Shown: positions 34,657 through 46,011 of the stretch, piece after piece
Position numbering within the stretch: position 1 is the stretch's first letter
How the letters are laid out: every line of letters begins with the position of its first letter
Assembly: GCF_000715075.1 (NCBI RefSeq)
Contig: NC_134082.1
Span: forward strand, 207,523,948-207,587,947
DNA: 64,000 nucleotides
Reading direction: 5' to 3'
From: Nicotiana tabacum
Taxonomy: Eukaryota; Streptophyta; Magnoliopsida; Solanales; Solanaceae
The notes under the pieces: model-generated
Seen by the model: the letters and a program-made list of their open reading frames with translations, nothing else
Told to the model about the DNA's origin: nothing
The model's database searches: none
Program-made: the position numbers and the translations under genes

Positions 34657-36253
34657 AAACAAAAATGGTAATGAACCATCTATGATAGTCGATGAGGGAT
34701 CATCGAGCAAAGTTGCCGCAAAACAAGAAAGGCCGAAAGTGATAGTACCAGGGGTTGCTAACAAACCCATTATATTTGTGGAAGGAGCCCGTACAGATCA
34801 GGTTATTATTGCACCTGTAATCCAGCTGTCGGTCATCAACAACAAAGCCATCCCATGGAACTATGAACGGGTGACTGTAATATACAAGGGCAAAGAAATC
34901 AAGGAAGAAGTGTGTGAGGTGCAAGGCTGGACACGTTCGGGAAGATGTTTTACTCCCGAAGAGTTGAGAAAAACTAAAAACAATCCAACGCCAACAAAGA
35001 GAGCTGTGACGGAAGAAGAGGCGGATGAGTTTTTAAGAAAAATGAAACTCCATGATTATTCTGTTGTGGATCAATTAAAGAAGACCCCCGCTCAAATTTC
35101 ATTGTTGTCATTACTGATACATTCAGAGGAGCACCGTCTGGCTTTGATGAAAATCCTGAATGAGGCTCATGTTCCTGAAAAGATCTCTGTAAATCATTTG
35201 GGAAAAATAGCCAACAGAATCTTTGAGACAAACAGAATTACATTTGCTGATGATGAATTACCTGTGGAAGGTACCGAGCACAACAGAGCTCTTTACCTCA
35301 CCGTGAAATGTGAAAACTCCGTAGTAACCCGGGTATTGGTTGACAATGGGTCCAGTGCAAACATATGCCCTCTCTCCACTTTAAACAAATTAAAAATTAA
35401 AGAGGAGAGGATCCAGAAGAATAGTATCTGCGTGCGAGGATTTGACGGTGGAAGCAGAGATTCATTTGGCGACATAGTGTTGGAACTAACTATAGGGCCA
35501 GTTGAATTCACAATGGAATTCCAAGTGTTGGACATGACTGTTTCTTACAACTTGTTGTTGGGTCGACCATGGATCCATGCTGCTAAAGCAGTCCCGTCAA
35601 CACTACATCAGGCTGTCAAGTTTGAATGGGATCATCAAGAAATAGTCGTGCATGGAGAAGAAAGTTTAAATGCTCACAACAGTACCATTGTACCGGTCGA
35701 GGGAACAGAAATTGACCAAGGACCATGGGTATACCAAGTGTCCGACACGGTGTCGGTAGAGAAAATTCCAGAAGGGAAATACCTTCCGAATCCAAAGATA
35801 TCCTCTGCATCAGTCATGGTAGCTTATGAAATGTTAAAGAAAGGCTTTATACCCGGCAAAGGTCTGGGCTTATCTCTGCAAGGAATTGTACAACCAGTAT
35901 CTCTCCCCGAGAACTGGGGAACATTCGGTTTAGGGTTCATACCCACCGCCAATGACGTGATAAGGGCCAGGAAGTTGAAACACCAAGCATGGGTTCTTCC
36001 AAAACCAGTACCACATCTGTCAAAGTCTTTTGTCAAGACCGGCGCTAAAAATCGCCCGATAACAACAATTCCTAAATCCCGGGTCAATCCTGAGAAGGAA
36101 TTAATTGAAAGGTTCGAGAAATTGTTTAAGTGATGTGAATATGTTGGAAAGCGGAGAAGGGTGTAGCAACGCAGAAGTTCAATTCATTGGGCCGGAAACA
36201 AAGCTCAATAATTGGAAAGCCACTCCTCTCCCAATTCGAAAGGAGTCTTGGTA
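34631..36253 (+). pseudogene. gag C-terminus plus aspartic protease plus G-patch, LTR-fused fragment
   Basis: The ORF 34631-36133 has 500 codons. The first ~9 come from antisense LTR-C. Residues ~14-230 are the Gag-protease linker region. The retropepsin-like protease has its active site at residues 236-242 (VLVDNGS, an N in place of the usual T or S) and the later LLLGRPWIH at 308-316. A G-patch-like segment is at ~393-435 (MLKKGFIPGKGLG). Near 36128 one extra base closes the frame; in the next frame the protein continues to a TAG at 36252-36254, overlapping the predicted intron. The protease would process Gag-Pol. RT is missing, so this is a fragment; it supplies what the ORF1-gag-integrase block lacks except RT and RNase H. 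Confidence 0.85.
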
Positions 36254-36433
36254 GTTTATTTTGATTTTCTTTCAGTTTGTTTGGGTTACTTCAGGGTTGT
36301 AATCCCAAAATCTTATCTTACAGTTTGTTTGAAGTGTGCAAACCTTGTTATCTTTCATCATCCAATAAAAAGCAGTTTCCTTTTTATTATCATTCCTAAT
36401 AGCTTTCTTTTCTTTTTCTTCTTTCCTGTACAG
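36251..36433 (+). other. Predicted Ogre intron between gag-pro and RT (183 bp)
   Basis: The donor TCTTG|GTAGTT overlaps the gag-pro stop codon. The acceptor is TTTCCTGTACAG after a T-rich tract. Joining the two keeps the frame open into the start of the next exon. Ogre elements are known to splice an intron here, so unspliced RNA gives Gag-Pro and spliced RNA gives Gag-Pro-Pol. Only the first ~40 bases of the RT exon remain before the rearrangement breakpoint. Confidence 0.6.
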
Positions 36434-36475
36434 TTCCTTTTACGCTGGCTCTAGTGATATGGCATGCATGAGGAA

Positions 36476-36493
36476 TCCCCAGCAGAGTCACCA
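36476..36493 (-). other. Primer binding site next to LTR-D
   Basis: Read on the minus strand, TGGTGACTCTGCTGGGGA lies four bases after the LTR end. It is the only primer site left in the composite and is in antisense orientation to the outer element. It abuts the RT exon fragment; the exact breakpoint is hidden in the shared AATCCCC. Confidence 0.7.
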
Positions 36494-36497
36494 GAGC

Positions 36498-39400
36498 TAT
36501 CGCACCTCCTTTTTCCGCGCCCGCGAGAGGGTGCGTAGGGGAGTTTTCTCCAATTAAAGGACAGTCAAAACGGGATTTATTTAATTATTTCAGAGTCGCC
36601 ACCTGGGAATTTTAAGGCGTCCCAAGTCACCAATTTTAATCCCTAAATCGAGGAGAATATGACTCTGTTTATTATTCTGCGAACCAGAAATCCTGAGTAA
36701 GGAATTCTGTTAATCCGGAAGAAGGTGTTAGGCATTTCCGAATTCCGTGGTTCTAGCACGGTCGCTTAACGGTTTTTATTCTTGGCTTAATTATCTCGAT
36801 TTTACGTTTTTTATTGCATGATTTTACTACCGCTTTTTACTTATTGTTTATGACGAATTACGCGTACGTATATTCGTATTATATATCTTTTATAATTACC
36901 GGGGATTGTGCCACGCGTACGTGTACACAATAAAATCATCCATGTTATAGTTTTTATAAAAATATATATTCGAAAATTAAAAATAAAATCAGGAACATCA
37001 TCACCCTTTTTATTTAGATAATGAACTGCACACCTCGGATTATATGAAATTATTTAAATTTTTTTTTAAAGAAATTCGTTTTATTAAATATTCGCTCGAA
37101 ATTGCGCGTACGCATAATCCGAATTTACTTTTAAAATATAATCAGGGTGCGCGAACGCATCCCTGATTGCGCAAAATCTTTGTTAATAGTATTATGGACT
37201 TTTCACAAATTATTTATTATATCATACATTTTTTATGTGAAAATCATGAGAACTCCCACTTTAGAGGCCTTTGAATTCTTTGAAAAGAATTCACAATCTA
37301 TTAAAGGTTGTCCGTCGATTATAATCTCCGCGTATAATTTATGTTCATCCAAGACTATTCAAATTCAAAATAAAGAATAAGAACATGATTAATACTATTC
37401 TTCACAAATACAACATATATATCTATATGCCCAATAATGAATTGTATATGAAACTAAAAATGATTTATAAAGGGAAGAATATTTTTTTTCAAGAACTTTT
37501 ATTATTTCTATTTAGTGCAAGTCCTATTTCTAATTATCGTTGATGTAAAGTGTTGCAATTTGTATATCTCATTTTATTCTCATATACTTGCTTTTAATCC
37601 AATAGGCCTAATTATTTATTTAGGATGGTAAATAAGCATCAAATTGATAAGAAAGGGAATTATTATACAAATTGATTAACAACATTGCCTTACATGCCAC
37701 ATATTTGTATGTCTTGAAACATTCGCAGCACTTTAACATCATAATGAGCCATAACAACTCAACTTACCATCCACTAATGGTTCTATAGATACCTGTTATA
37801 ATGCCACATAAGAACGTACAACTTAATATCATTTCTTCCACAACTAAATCAGATTATCAGAATAAACTAACAATATGGTTTTGACATTTTCACGCTATTC
37901 TTTATTCAACTAACAACGTCACAAGGCCTAGTTAATGGCCAATCTTTATGTCATGTTTCCTACCTTGACAATTCAAACATGACAAAACTAATGAGATGAA
38001 GGGCTAACATTATTACAAAGCCTTATATGAATTTCAAGGTAAGACAATTAACTCATAGCTATCAAATTGAATTCACTACTAATTAACTAACATGAAACAA
38101 AAAATGAAATTTAAACTGATGAACTTAGACAAACGGAAAACAGAATTGCAATTCAAGCTTCATTGATTAATCATGTTGAATCTCTTTCCAACATGAAATT
38201 TAAAAGATAGGTACCTGAAAATGAAGGTAGAAGGAGTAAATTTCAGCAGTATCAGCAGTAACAAAATCAGTAGAATGTACTGATAACACAGCAAATCTGA
38301 ACAAGAATAGGATCCGAGGAGCCCAGATGCACAGTAACAGGATTTTTGGAAGAAAAACTTTCAGATTTAAACCAAGTACTATCAAACAAACAGACCCGGA
38401 CAGATCCAAAGAAAAGTATGTTTCTGAAAATATTCAATCTGTTTCTATATCTGTTTCTGTTTTTCTTTTTCCTCTTCCTCTTCAGATTCCAAGAAGAACC
38501 TAATTTTTCTGCTGGATTTTTCTCTTTTATCTCACTCTTCAGATTCCAAGAAGAACCTAATTTTTCTGCTGGATTTTTCTCTTTTATCTCACTCTAGGTG
38601 TATTTTTTTAAATTCTCTTTCAAACTCTGTTATGAAGTCTCTCTAAACTATCTTTCTCTGAAAACTGATTTTTTTTTTTAAATCAGTCTCAATTCCCTCT
38701 CTCAAAAACTGATCCTCTCAGTCTGTCCAGCTCCCTGTATTTATACAGGGCTAGTCCTATACAGTTTAGTGCTGGATGGACCCTTTTCTCCTTTAAAAAT
38801 CAGAAAGTTTTCCCATTAAAACTACTTTTGAATAATTTAAAACTAAGTGCTATTTATCCTGTTTTTCAGCAGCCCCATTATCCCTTGTTCTCCATTATTA
38901 CTTAAATTATAGCCACTATCATATTATTGAAAGCACACTATCACATTACCCTACTGTTTCATTCTAAAATAAACCTGAAATCCTTCTGTAATTACAGCCC
39001 TCAAGGAAATCAAAATCTAATAAAAAAACAGATTTTAAAAATTGTTCAGAATCGATTATCCTTCTGAATTAAACAGATATAACCAATCCTATCAAGTTCT
39101 GGACTGAATCTTGACTGAGAATGCATTTTTCTAACACAATGGTATCTAACCAACATTTGTGAAATTGAAATTAAACCTAATATCATAACAACATTATACT
39201 GAATTCAGCCTAATAATTCAACTGCACTCAGCTTTTGAACTAAGATCAAACAAACAGGAGCATTGTCAATATATTGACAATGTTCTGAACTTAATGTTCA
39301 GAAAACAACACACATATAACGCCCATTTGATGGATTTATTAAACAAGAACCAACTGATTAACAATAACTAATTAATTGATTATAGCAAAATAATCCATCC

Positions 39401-40082
39401 AAAACAGGTTATTTCAGTCAACATTTTCAGAAGCAGGATTTATGATATAACTAATCGACGAACTTAGTCGAGTCGATTACACACATTGTACATAATCACA
39501 ATCAACAGAAACAATTCACATTTAGAATCAAGTTGACGGGTAGGGGACAGTATAACAAAATTTGACTAGAAAATTATGAAAAATTAAACAAACTAATGAA
39601 ACGAACATAAAATACACATAGAATGCACATAAGAAACAGAAATTACCTCTGAACCTTTAAATTCAACTGAACTCAACTCGACTTGGATTTGGATTTTGTT
39701 TGAAATCAAACAGACCTTAGTCGAAGTATTTTCCACTGAAAATACTTCGACTAAGGTCGATTAAACCTCAATCTTTATTCAATCTGGACAGAATCCAAAA
39801 GTCTGGTATTTTTAGGGTTCTTGAAAGTTCGATTTGGGATTTACTCATTTCTGGTTATATTCGAGGGAAACCAAAGATGTTCTAGGCACGAGGGAGGTCA
39901 GGGGGGTAACTGGTGTGAGTTTGAAGTAGGTTGGGATAAGGTCAGGTTGTACTCGAATCTTCAAATGAAGATTCGAGTAGTTCCAGTATGATTCGAACCA
40001 TGCAACTAACAGATCCTTGGTGAGGGAATTTAGGAGAAGCTGTGGTGTTAATTTGAGAGCCATTGGAAAGGTTTAAGTTTTC
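36498..40082 (-). repeat. LTR-D, antisense LTR missing its 5' ~0.96 kb
   Basis: Reads on the minus strand from about 40082 to 36498, covering the promoter-distal 3.5 kb of the LTR through U5 (hairpin at 36745-36761) to a TA end in place of CA. It includes a 57-bp tandem duplication at about 38484-38597. The final ~75 bp at the breakpoint (40005-40082) carry about 15 mismatches to the other LTRs, although the rest is nearly identical. The breakpoint falls in TCAGGC, which is shared with array 4. Confidence 0.85.
38484..38597 (-). repeat. 57-bp tandem duplication in LTR-D
   Basis: Two identical copies beginning TTCAGATTCCAAGAAGAACC lie head to tail. LTR-A, B, C and E have a single copy. It arose in this copy only. 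Confidence 0.9.
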
Positions 40083-40587
40083 AGGCATCCACCTGGAGAA
40101 TGAGGATGAGAATTAAAGAAGTCAGGCGTCCACCTGGAGAATGAGGATGAGAAAAAGAAGAAGTCAGGCGTCCACCTGGAGAATGAGGATGAAGAATTAA
40201 AGAAGTCAGGCGTCCACCTGGAGAATGAGGATGAGAAAAGAAGAAATCAGGCGTCCACCTGGAGAATGAGGATGAAGAAAAGAAGAAGTCAGGCGTCCAC
40301 CTGGAGAATGAGGATGAGAAAAAGAAGAAGTCAGGCGTCCACCTGGAGAATAAGGATGAGAAAAAGAAGAAGTCAGGCGTCCACCTGGAGAATGAGGATG
40401 AAGAATTAAAGAAGTCAGGCGTCCACCTGGAGAATGAGGATGAGAATTGAAGAAGTCAGGCGTCCACCTGGATAATGAGGATGAGAAAAGAAGAAGTTAG
40501 GCGTCCACATGGAGAATGAGGATGAAGAAAAAAAAAAGTCAGGCGTCCACCTGGAGAATGAGGGCGAAGAAAGAAAAGAAGCAGTCA
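40080..40587 (+). repeat. Tandem array 4, 12 units of ~41 bp
   Basis: Same unit as array 3. The order of tail variants matches the last ~11 units of array 3, with one extra unit (40320-40361, GGAGAATAAGG). The first unit starts inside the junction with LTR-D. After the last unit, sequence corresponding to about 29095-29456 is missing, joined at CAGTCAAGTCCC. Confidence 0.95.
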
Positions 40588-40622
40588 AGTCCCATGGTAG
40601 TCCCAGCTACCCAAAACTTCCC

Positions 40623-40664
40623 GAACTACATTGACCTGATTCCTTTATAGCCAAGGATATGTAG
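40623..40664 (+). promoter_or_regulatory. Conserved Ogre/Tat hairpin motif, copy H6
   Basis: Same sequence as H5, including the CTACAT/ATGTAG and ATTCCT/AGGAT stems and the GGTTCGGTCA box. It is a duplicate of H5, so it is not independent evidence for covariation. Confidence 0.65.
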
Positions 40665-40793
40665 GAAACCTTTGAAGCAGAGGTTCGGTCAAATCTTTCA
40701 AAAAAAATGCTTCCCACGGAGTATTCGAACGGGCAAAAAATCGCTCGTATCCGCTCACTTTATCTTTGCACGAGAACTCTTCGAGTTTCCGCA

Positions 40794-40807
40794 CAAAGAG
40801 GGGCAGC
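40794..40807 (+). other. Polypurine tract before LTR-E
   Basis: CAAAGAGGGGCAGC directly precedes LTR-E, as in the other two copies. It marks LTR-E as a genuine 3' LTR. Confidence 0.85.
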
Positions 40808-43800
40808 TGTGAGCACGTGATTTTTGCCTTATGAAAACTACTCCAAAATAAATCAAAAAATAAAATAAATTTCTTTTACTGTGTAATTTTTTGAATTTGC
40901 GTGGTGTTAAATACTTATGTTATGTCCGTAAGTGTTTACATTGTCATAATAAAATGAAAAAAAATAAAATAAAATACATATTGCATGCATATACGATTTA
41001 ATTATGCATTTAAAAGATAATTTAAATAAAATCACAAAAAATATGCAATCGTTCTATTTTAATTATTCCACTGTGTGATTGATGTTTTGTTTATGTGTTA
41101 AATAATTGTTATAGAGTAATTAATATATTTTTGTGAAGTTAAAATTATTTTATAGTTAATATTAAAAATTTAAAATAGAAAAAATGAAATATATATATAT
41201 ATACAAAATCGGACCTGGATTAAAATCCAGGCCCAAAACATTTTAACCCCCCACAGCCCAATCCTTTAGCCCAGGTCCGGTCCAAACCAGACGAACCAAA
41301 ACGACAGCGTTTGGTCGTGGCTTCTCAGAAACCGTTGGATCAAATCCAACCAACGGTCAAGATCTCACCCCCTTTACCCGTAACCCGTAACCCGATCCAG
41401 TGACCCGACTCAGCCGACCCTGGCATTAAACCAAACGACATCGTTTGGTTTAATGAATTGATCCTGGCCCTTCATCTTACTTGATCGGACGGACAATATC
41501 AATCCACCCCACCCCTATATAAGTCCCAAGCCCTTACCCCGGCCCCTAACTGAACACCCCCCTCCTACACTGTTCATCATCGTCCCCCAAACCCCCACTC
41601 CTAACCCTAGCCGCCCTAGGATCCCACCGCCTGAAACCCGGCGGCATCAATGCCGCCGGTCACCAAAATAACACCCTAGAACCCCCTGAACATCCTCTAC
41701 ACGAATCTGACCTTAGTTTCCTTCGAATCAGGCCCCAACTCTTCGAATCTTAAATCGAAGGTTGGCCTGAAAACCTGATCTTCTCCGATGGCTTCCAAAA
41801 TAACACCACAACTTCCCCTAGATACCCTCATCACGGATCTGTTAGTTGCATGGTTCGAATCATACTGGAACTACTCGAATCTTCATTTGAAGATTCGAGT
41901 ACAACCTGACCTTATCCCAACCTACTTCAAACTCACACCAGTTACCCCCTGACCTCCCTCGTGCCTAGAACATCTTTGGTTTCCCTCGAATCTAACCAGA
42001 AATGAGTAAATCCCAAATCGAACTTTCAAGAACCCTAAAAATACCAGACTTTTGGATTCTGTCCAGATTGAATAAAGATTGAGGTTTAATCGACCTTAGT
42101 CGAAGTATTTTCAGTGGAAAATACTTCGACTAAGGTCTGTTTGATTTCAAACAAAATCCAAATCCAAGTCGAGTTGAGTTCAGTTGAATTTAAAGGTTCA
42201 GAGGTAATTTCTGTTTCTTATGTGCATTCTATGTGTATTTTATGTTCGTTTCATTAGTTTGTTTAATTTTTCATAATTTTCTAGTCAAATTTTGTTATAC
42301 TGTCCCCTACCCGTCAACTTGATTCTAAATGTGAATTGTTTCTGTTGATTGTGATTATGTACAATGTGTGTAATCGACTCGACTAAGTTCGTCGATTAGT
42401 TATATCATAAATCCTGCTTCTGAAAATGTTGACTGAAATAACCTGTTTTGGATGGATTATCTTGCTATAATCAGTTAATTAGTTATTGTTAATCAGTTGG
42501 TTCTTGTTTAATAAATCCATCAAATGGGCGTTATATGTGTGTTGTTTTCTGAACATTAAGTTCAGAACATTGTCAATATATTGACAATGCTCCTGTTTGT
42601 TTGATCTTAGTTCAAAAGCTGAGTGCAGTTGAATTATTAGGCTGAATTCAGTATAATGTTGTTATGATATTAGGTTTAATTTCAATTTCACAAATGTTGG
42701 TTAGATACCATTGTGTTAGAAAAGTGCATTCTCAGTCAAGATTCAGTCCAGAACTTGATAGGATTGGTTATATCTGTTTAATTCAGAAGGATAATCAATT
42801 CTGAACAATTTTTAAAATCTGTTTTTTTATCAGATTCTGATTTCCTTGAGGGCTGTAATTACAGAAGGATTTCAGGTTTATTTTAGAATGAAACAGTAGG
42901 GTAATGTGATAGTGTGCTTTCAATAATATGATAGTGGCTATAATTTAAGTAATAATGGGGAACAAGGGATAATGGGGCTGCTGAAAAACAGGATAAATAG
43001 CACTTAGTTTTAAATTATTCAAAAGTAGTTTTAATGGGAAAACTTTCTGATTTTTAAAGGAGAAAAGGGTCCATCCAGCACTAAACTGTATAGGACCAGC
43101 CCTGTATAAATACAGGGAGCTGGACAGACTGAGAGGATCAGTTTTTGAGAGAGGGAATTGAGACTGATTTAAAAAAAATCAGTTTTCAGAGAAAGATAGT
43201 TTAGATAGACTTCATAACAGAGTTTGAAAGAGAATTTAAGAAAATACACCTAGAGTGAGATAAAAGAGAAAAATCCAGCAGAAAAATTAGGTTCTTGTTG
43301 GAATCTGAAGAGGAAGAGGAAAAAGAAAAACAGAAACAGATATAGAAACAGATTGAATATTTTCAGAAACATACTTTTCTTTGGATCTTTCCGGGTCTGT
43401 TTGTTTGATAGTACTTGGTTTAAATCTGAAAGTTTTTCTTCCAAAAATACTGTTACTGTGCATCTGGGCTCCTCGGATCCTATTCTTGTTCAGATTTGCT
43501 GTGTTATCAGTACATTCTACTGATTTTGTTACTGCTGATACTACTGAAATTTACTCCTTCTACCTTCATTTTCAGGTACCTATCTTTTAAATTTCATGTT
43601 GGAAAGAGATTCAACATGATTAATCAATGAAGCTTGAATTGCAATTCTGTTTTCCGTTTGTCTAAGTTCATCAGTTTAAATTTCATTTTTTGTTTCATGT
43701 TAGTTAATTAGTAGTGAATTCAATTTGATAGCTATGAGTTAATTGTCTTACCTTGAAATTCATATAAGGCTTTGTAATAATGTTAGCCCTTCATCTCATT

Positions 43801-45299
43801 AGTTTTGTCATGTTTGAATTGTCAAGGTAGGAAACATGACATAAAGATTGGCCATTAACTAGGCCTTGTGACGTTGTTAGTTGAATAAAGAATAGCGTGA
43901 AAATGTCAAAACCATATTGTTAGTTTATTCTGATAATCTGATTTAGTTGTGGAAGAAATGATATTAAGTTGTACGTTCTTATGTGGCATTATAACAGGTA
44001 TCTATAGAACCATTAGTGGATGGTAAGTTGAGTTGTTATGGCTCATTATGATGTTAAAGTGCTGCGAATGTTTCAAGACATACAAATATGTGGCATGTAA
44101 GGCAATGTTGTTAATCAATTTGTATAATAATTCTCTTTCTTATCAATTTGATGCTTATTTACCATCCTAAATAAATAATTAGGCCTATTGGATTAAAAGC
44201 AAGTATATGAGAATAAAATGAGATATACAAATTGCAACACTTTACATCAACGATAATTAGAAATAGGACTTGCACTAAATAGAAATAATAAAAGTTCTTG
44301 AAAAAAAAATATTCTTCCCTTTATAAATCATTTTTAGTTTCATATACAATTCATTATTGGGCATATAGATATATATGTTGTATTTGTGAAGAATAGTATT
44401 AATCATGTTCTTATTCTTTATTTTGAATTTGAATAGTCTTGGATGAACATAAATTATACGCGGAGATTATAATCGGCGGACAACCTTCAATAGATTGTGA
44501 ATTCTTTTCAAAGAATTCAAAGGCCTCTAAAGTGGGAGTTCTCATGATTTTCACATAAAAAATGTATGATATAATAAATAATTTGTGAAAAGTCCATAAT
44601 ACTATTAACAAAGATTTTGCGCAATCAGGGATGCGTTCGCGCACCCTGATTATATTTTAAAAGTAAATTCGGATTATGCGTACGCGCAATTTCGAGCGAA
44701 TATTTAATAAAACGAATTTCTTTAAAAAAAATATTAAATAATTTCATATAATCCGAGGTGTGCAGCTCATTATCTAAATAAAAAGGGTGATGATGTTCCT
44801 GATTTTATTTTTAATTTTTGAATATATATTTTTATAAAAACTATAACATGGATGATTTTATTGTGTACACGTACACGTGGCACAATCTCCGGTAATTATA
44901 AAATATATATAATACGAATATACGTACGCGTAATTCGTCATAAACAATAAGTAAAAAGCTGTAGTAAAATCATGCAATAAAAATGTATTTAATAAAATCA
45001 AGATAATTAAGCCAAGAATGAAAGCAGTTGAGCGACCGTGCTAGAACCACGGAATTCGGAAATGTCTAACACCTTCTTCCGGATTAACAGAATTCCTTAC
45101 TCAGGATTTCTGGTTCGCAGAATAATAAACAGAGTCATATTCTCCTCGATTCAGGGATTAAAATTGGTGACTTGGGACGCCTTAAAATTCCCAGGTGGCG
45201 ACTCTGAAATAATTAAATAAATCCCGTTTCGACTGTCCTTTAATTGGAGAAAACTCCCCTACGCACCCTCTCGCGGGCGCGGAAAAAGGAGGTGCGACA
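40808..45299 (+). repeat. LTR-E, complete 3' LTR of the composite (4.49 kb)
   Basis: Starts TGTGAGCACG and ends GGAGGTGCGACA, followed by the TACAT duplication. It is the only complete LTR of this family in the window. It carries the promoter TATA box, the 21-bp hairpin (42092-42137) and the U5 hairpin (45036-45052). In the first ~290 bp I count about seven differences from LTR-A, so the two have diverged noticeably since insertion or were recombined from different copies. Confidence 0.9.
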
Positions 45300-45304
45300 T
45301 ACAT
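45300..45304. repeat. Target-site duplication TACAT, right copy
   Basis: Identical to 16552-16556. Confidence 0.85.
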
Positions 45305-45341
45305 GTAATGTAATATTTACCTTATTACTGTAATTTAATTT

Positions 45342-46011
45342 TGTTTATCCTTAAAAATGGATAACAATTGAATTTATACGCTGTTTTAAGGATATGTGGA
45401 TTAATTCAATACAAATGATTAATGATGTAGATTAAGCAAATGAAAACGTAATAAATGGCCAAACCAATGATAAGAGGATCCCGAGCTCGGTTAATGGCTC
45501 AATGAGGAACCTGCCTTTGGTTCCGAGCTTGCACTTATGAAGAACTTATGAACGAAAATAAGAACTTTGAATAACTTTTAGAAACATAGAGAATAGAAGT
45601 AAATTGTCTTGGTATGCATGTTACAATGTGTTTTATGAATAATAAGCTTCCCCCTTTATATAATAGGGGAATTTTACCCTAAGTGCAATTCTAAGAAAGT
45701 TAAAAATCTTTCTTTTCGCTAATCGCTGATTTTCTGTCGATACGGGCCGAGATTCACGTCGTGATATCCGGTTGGGCACGAACATCACGGCCCTTTGTTA
45801 GTCGTGTGCGGTTGTTTGGTAACTCTCTCCGAAGTCTTGAGGCTCCAACCAGACGAGGAGGACGTGATCCCGATGCCCCCGAGGGCAGGTCTTTTGCTCA
45901 AGCTCCGAGGGACTCCTCGCTCTGACTCTGATTCCTTACGGTCATGTTCCTACTCCATTTGCCTCATCGAGAAACCGGGGTGTTCAGTGGGGCCAGTTTT
46001 ACCCGTATACA
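45342..46011 (-). repeat. Solo LTR, antisense, related to the 14.3-16.4 kb element
   Basis: On the minus strand it runs from TGTATACGGG to GGATAAACA. It shares ATAAATTCAATTGTTATCC, the TATATAAAGGGG box and TAACATGCAT with the LTRs at 14325 and 15800, but is a different subfamily. The flanks are AATTT and AATCT, one mismatch apart, consistent with an aged target duplication. No internal region accompanies it. Confidence 0.7.

Larger units (their letters stand above)
16557..45299 (+). mobile_element. Composite rearranged Ogre/Tat retrotransposon (28.7 kb)
   Basis: Order: LTR-A (sense, 3' end lost), ORF1 (5' end lost), gag, integrase, 3' UTR with array 3, polypurine tract, LTR-B (sense, truncated), LTR-C (antisense piece), gag-protease with intron and start of the RT exon (sense), antisense primer site and LTR-D, array 4, polypurine tract, LTR-E (sense, complete). 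Perfect TACAT duplications flank the whole. Reverse transcriptase and RNase H are absent everywhere, so the locus is non-autonomous. Similarity of LTR-A, B, D and E is high, about 3-7 differences in the first 290 bp for A against B and A against E. Unequal recombination, template switching before insertion and repair-associated rearrangement are all possible. Confidence 0.85.

Noticed and set aside
16557..45299. Two or more independent nested insertions instead of one composite
   Set aside because: Only the outermost LTRs have matching target duplications; the inner LTR ends are truncated or joined without TSDs. An assembly artefact cannot be excluded from sequence alone.
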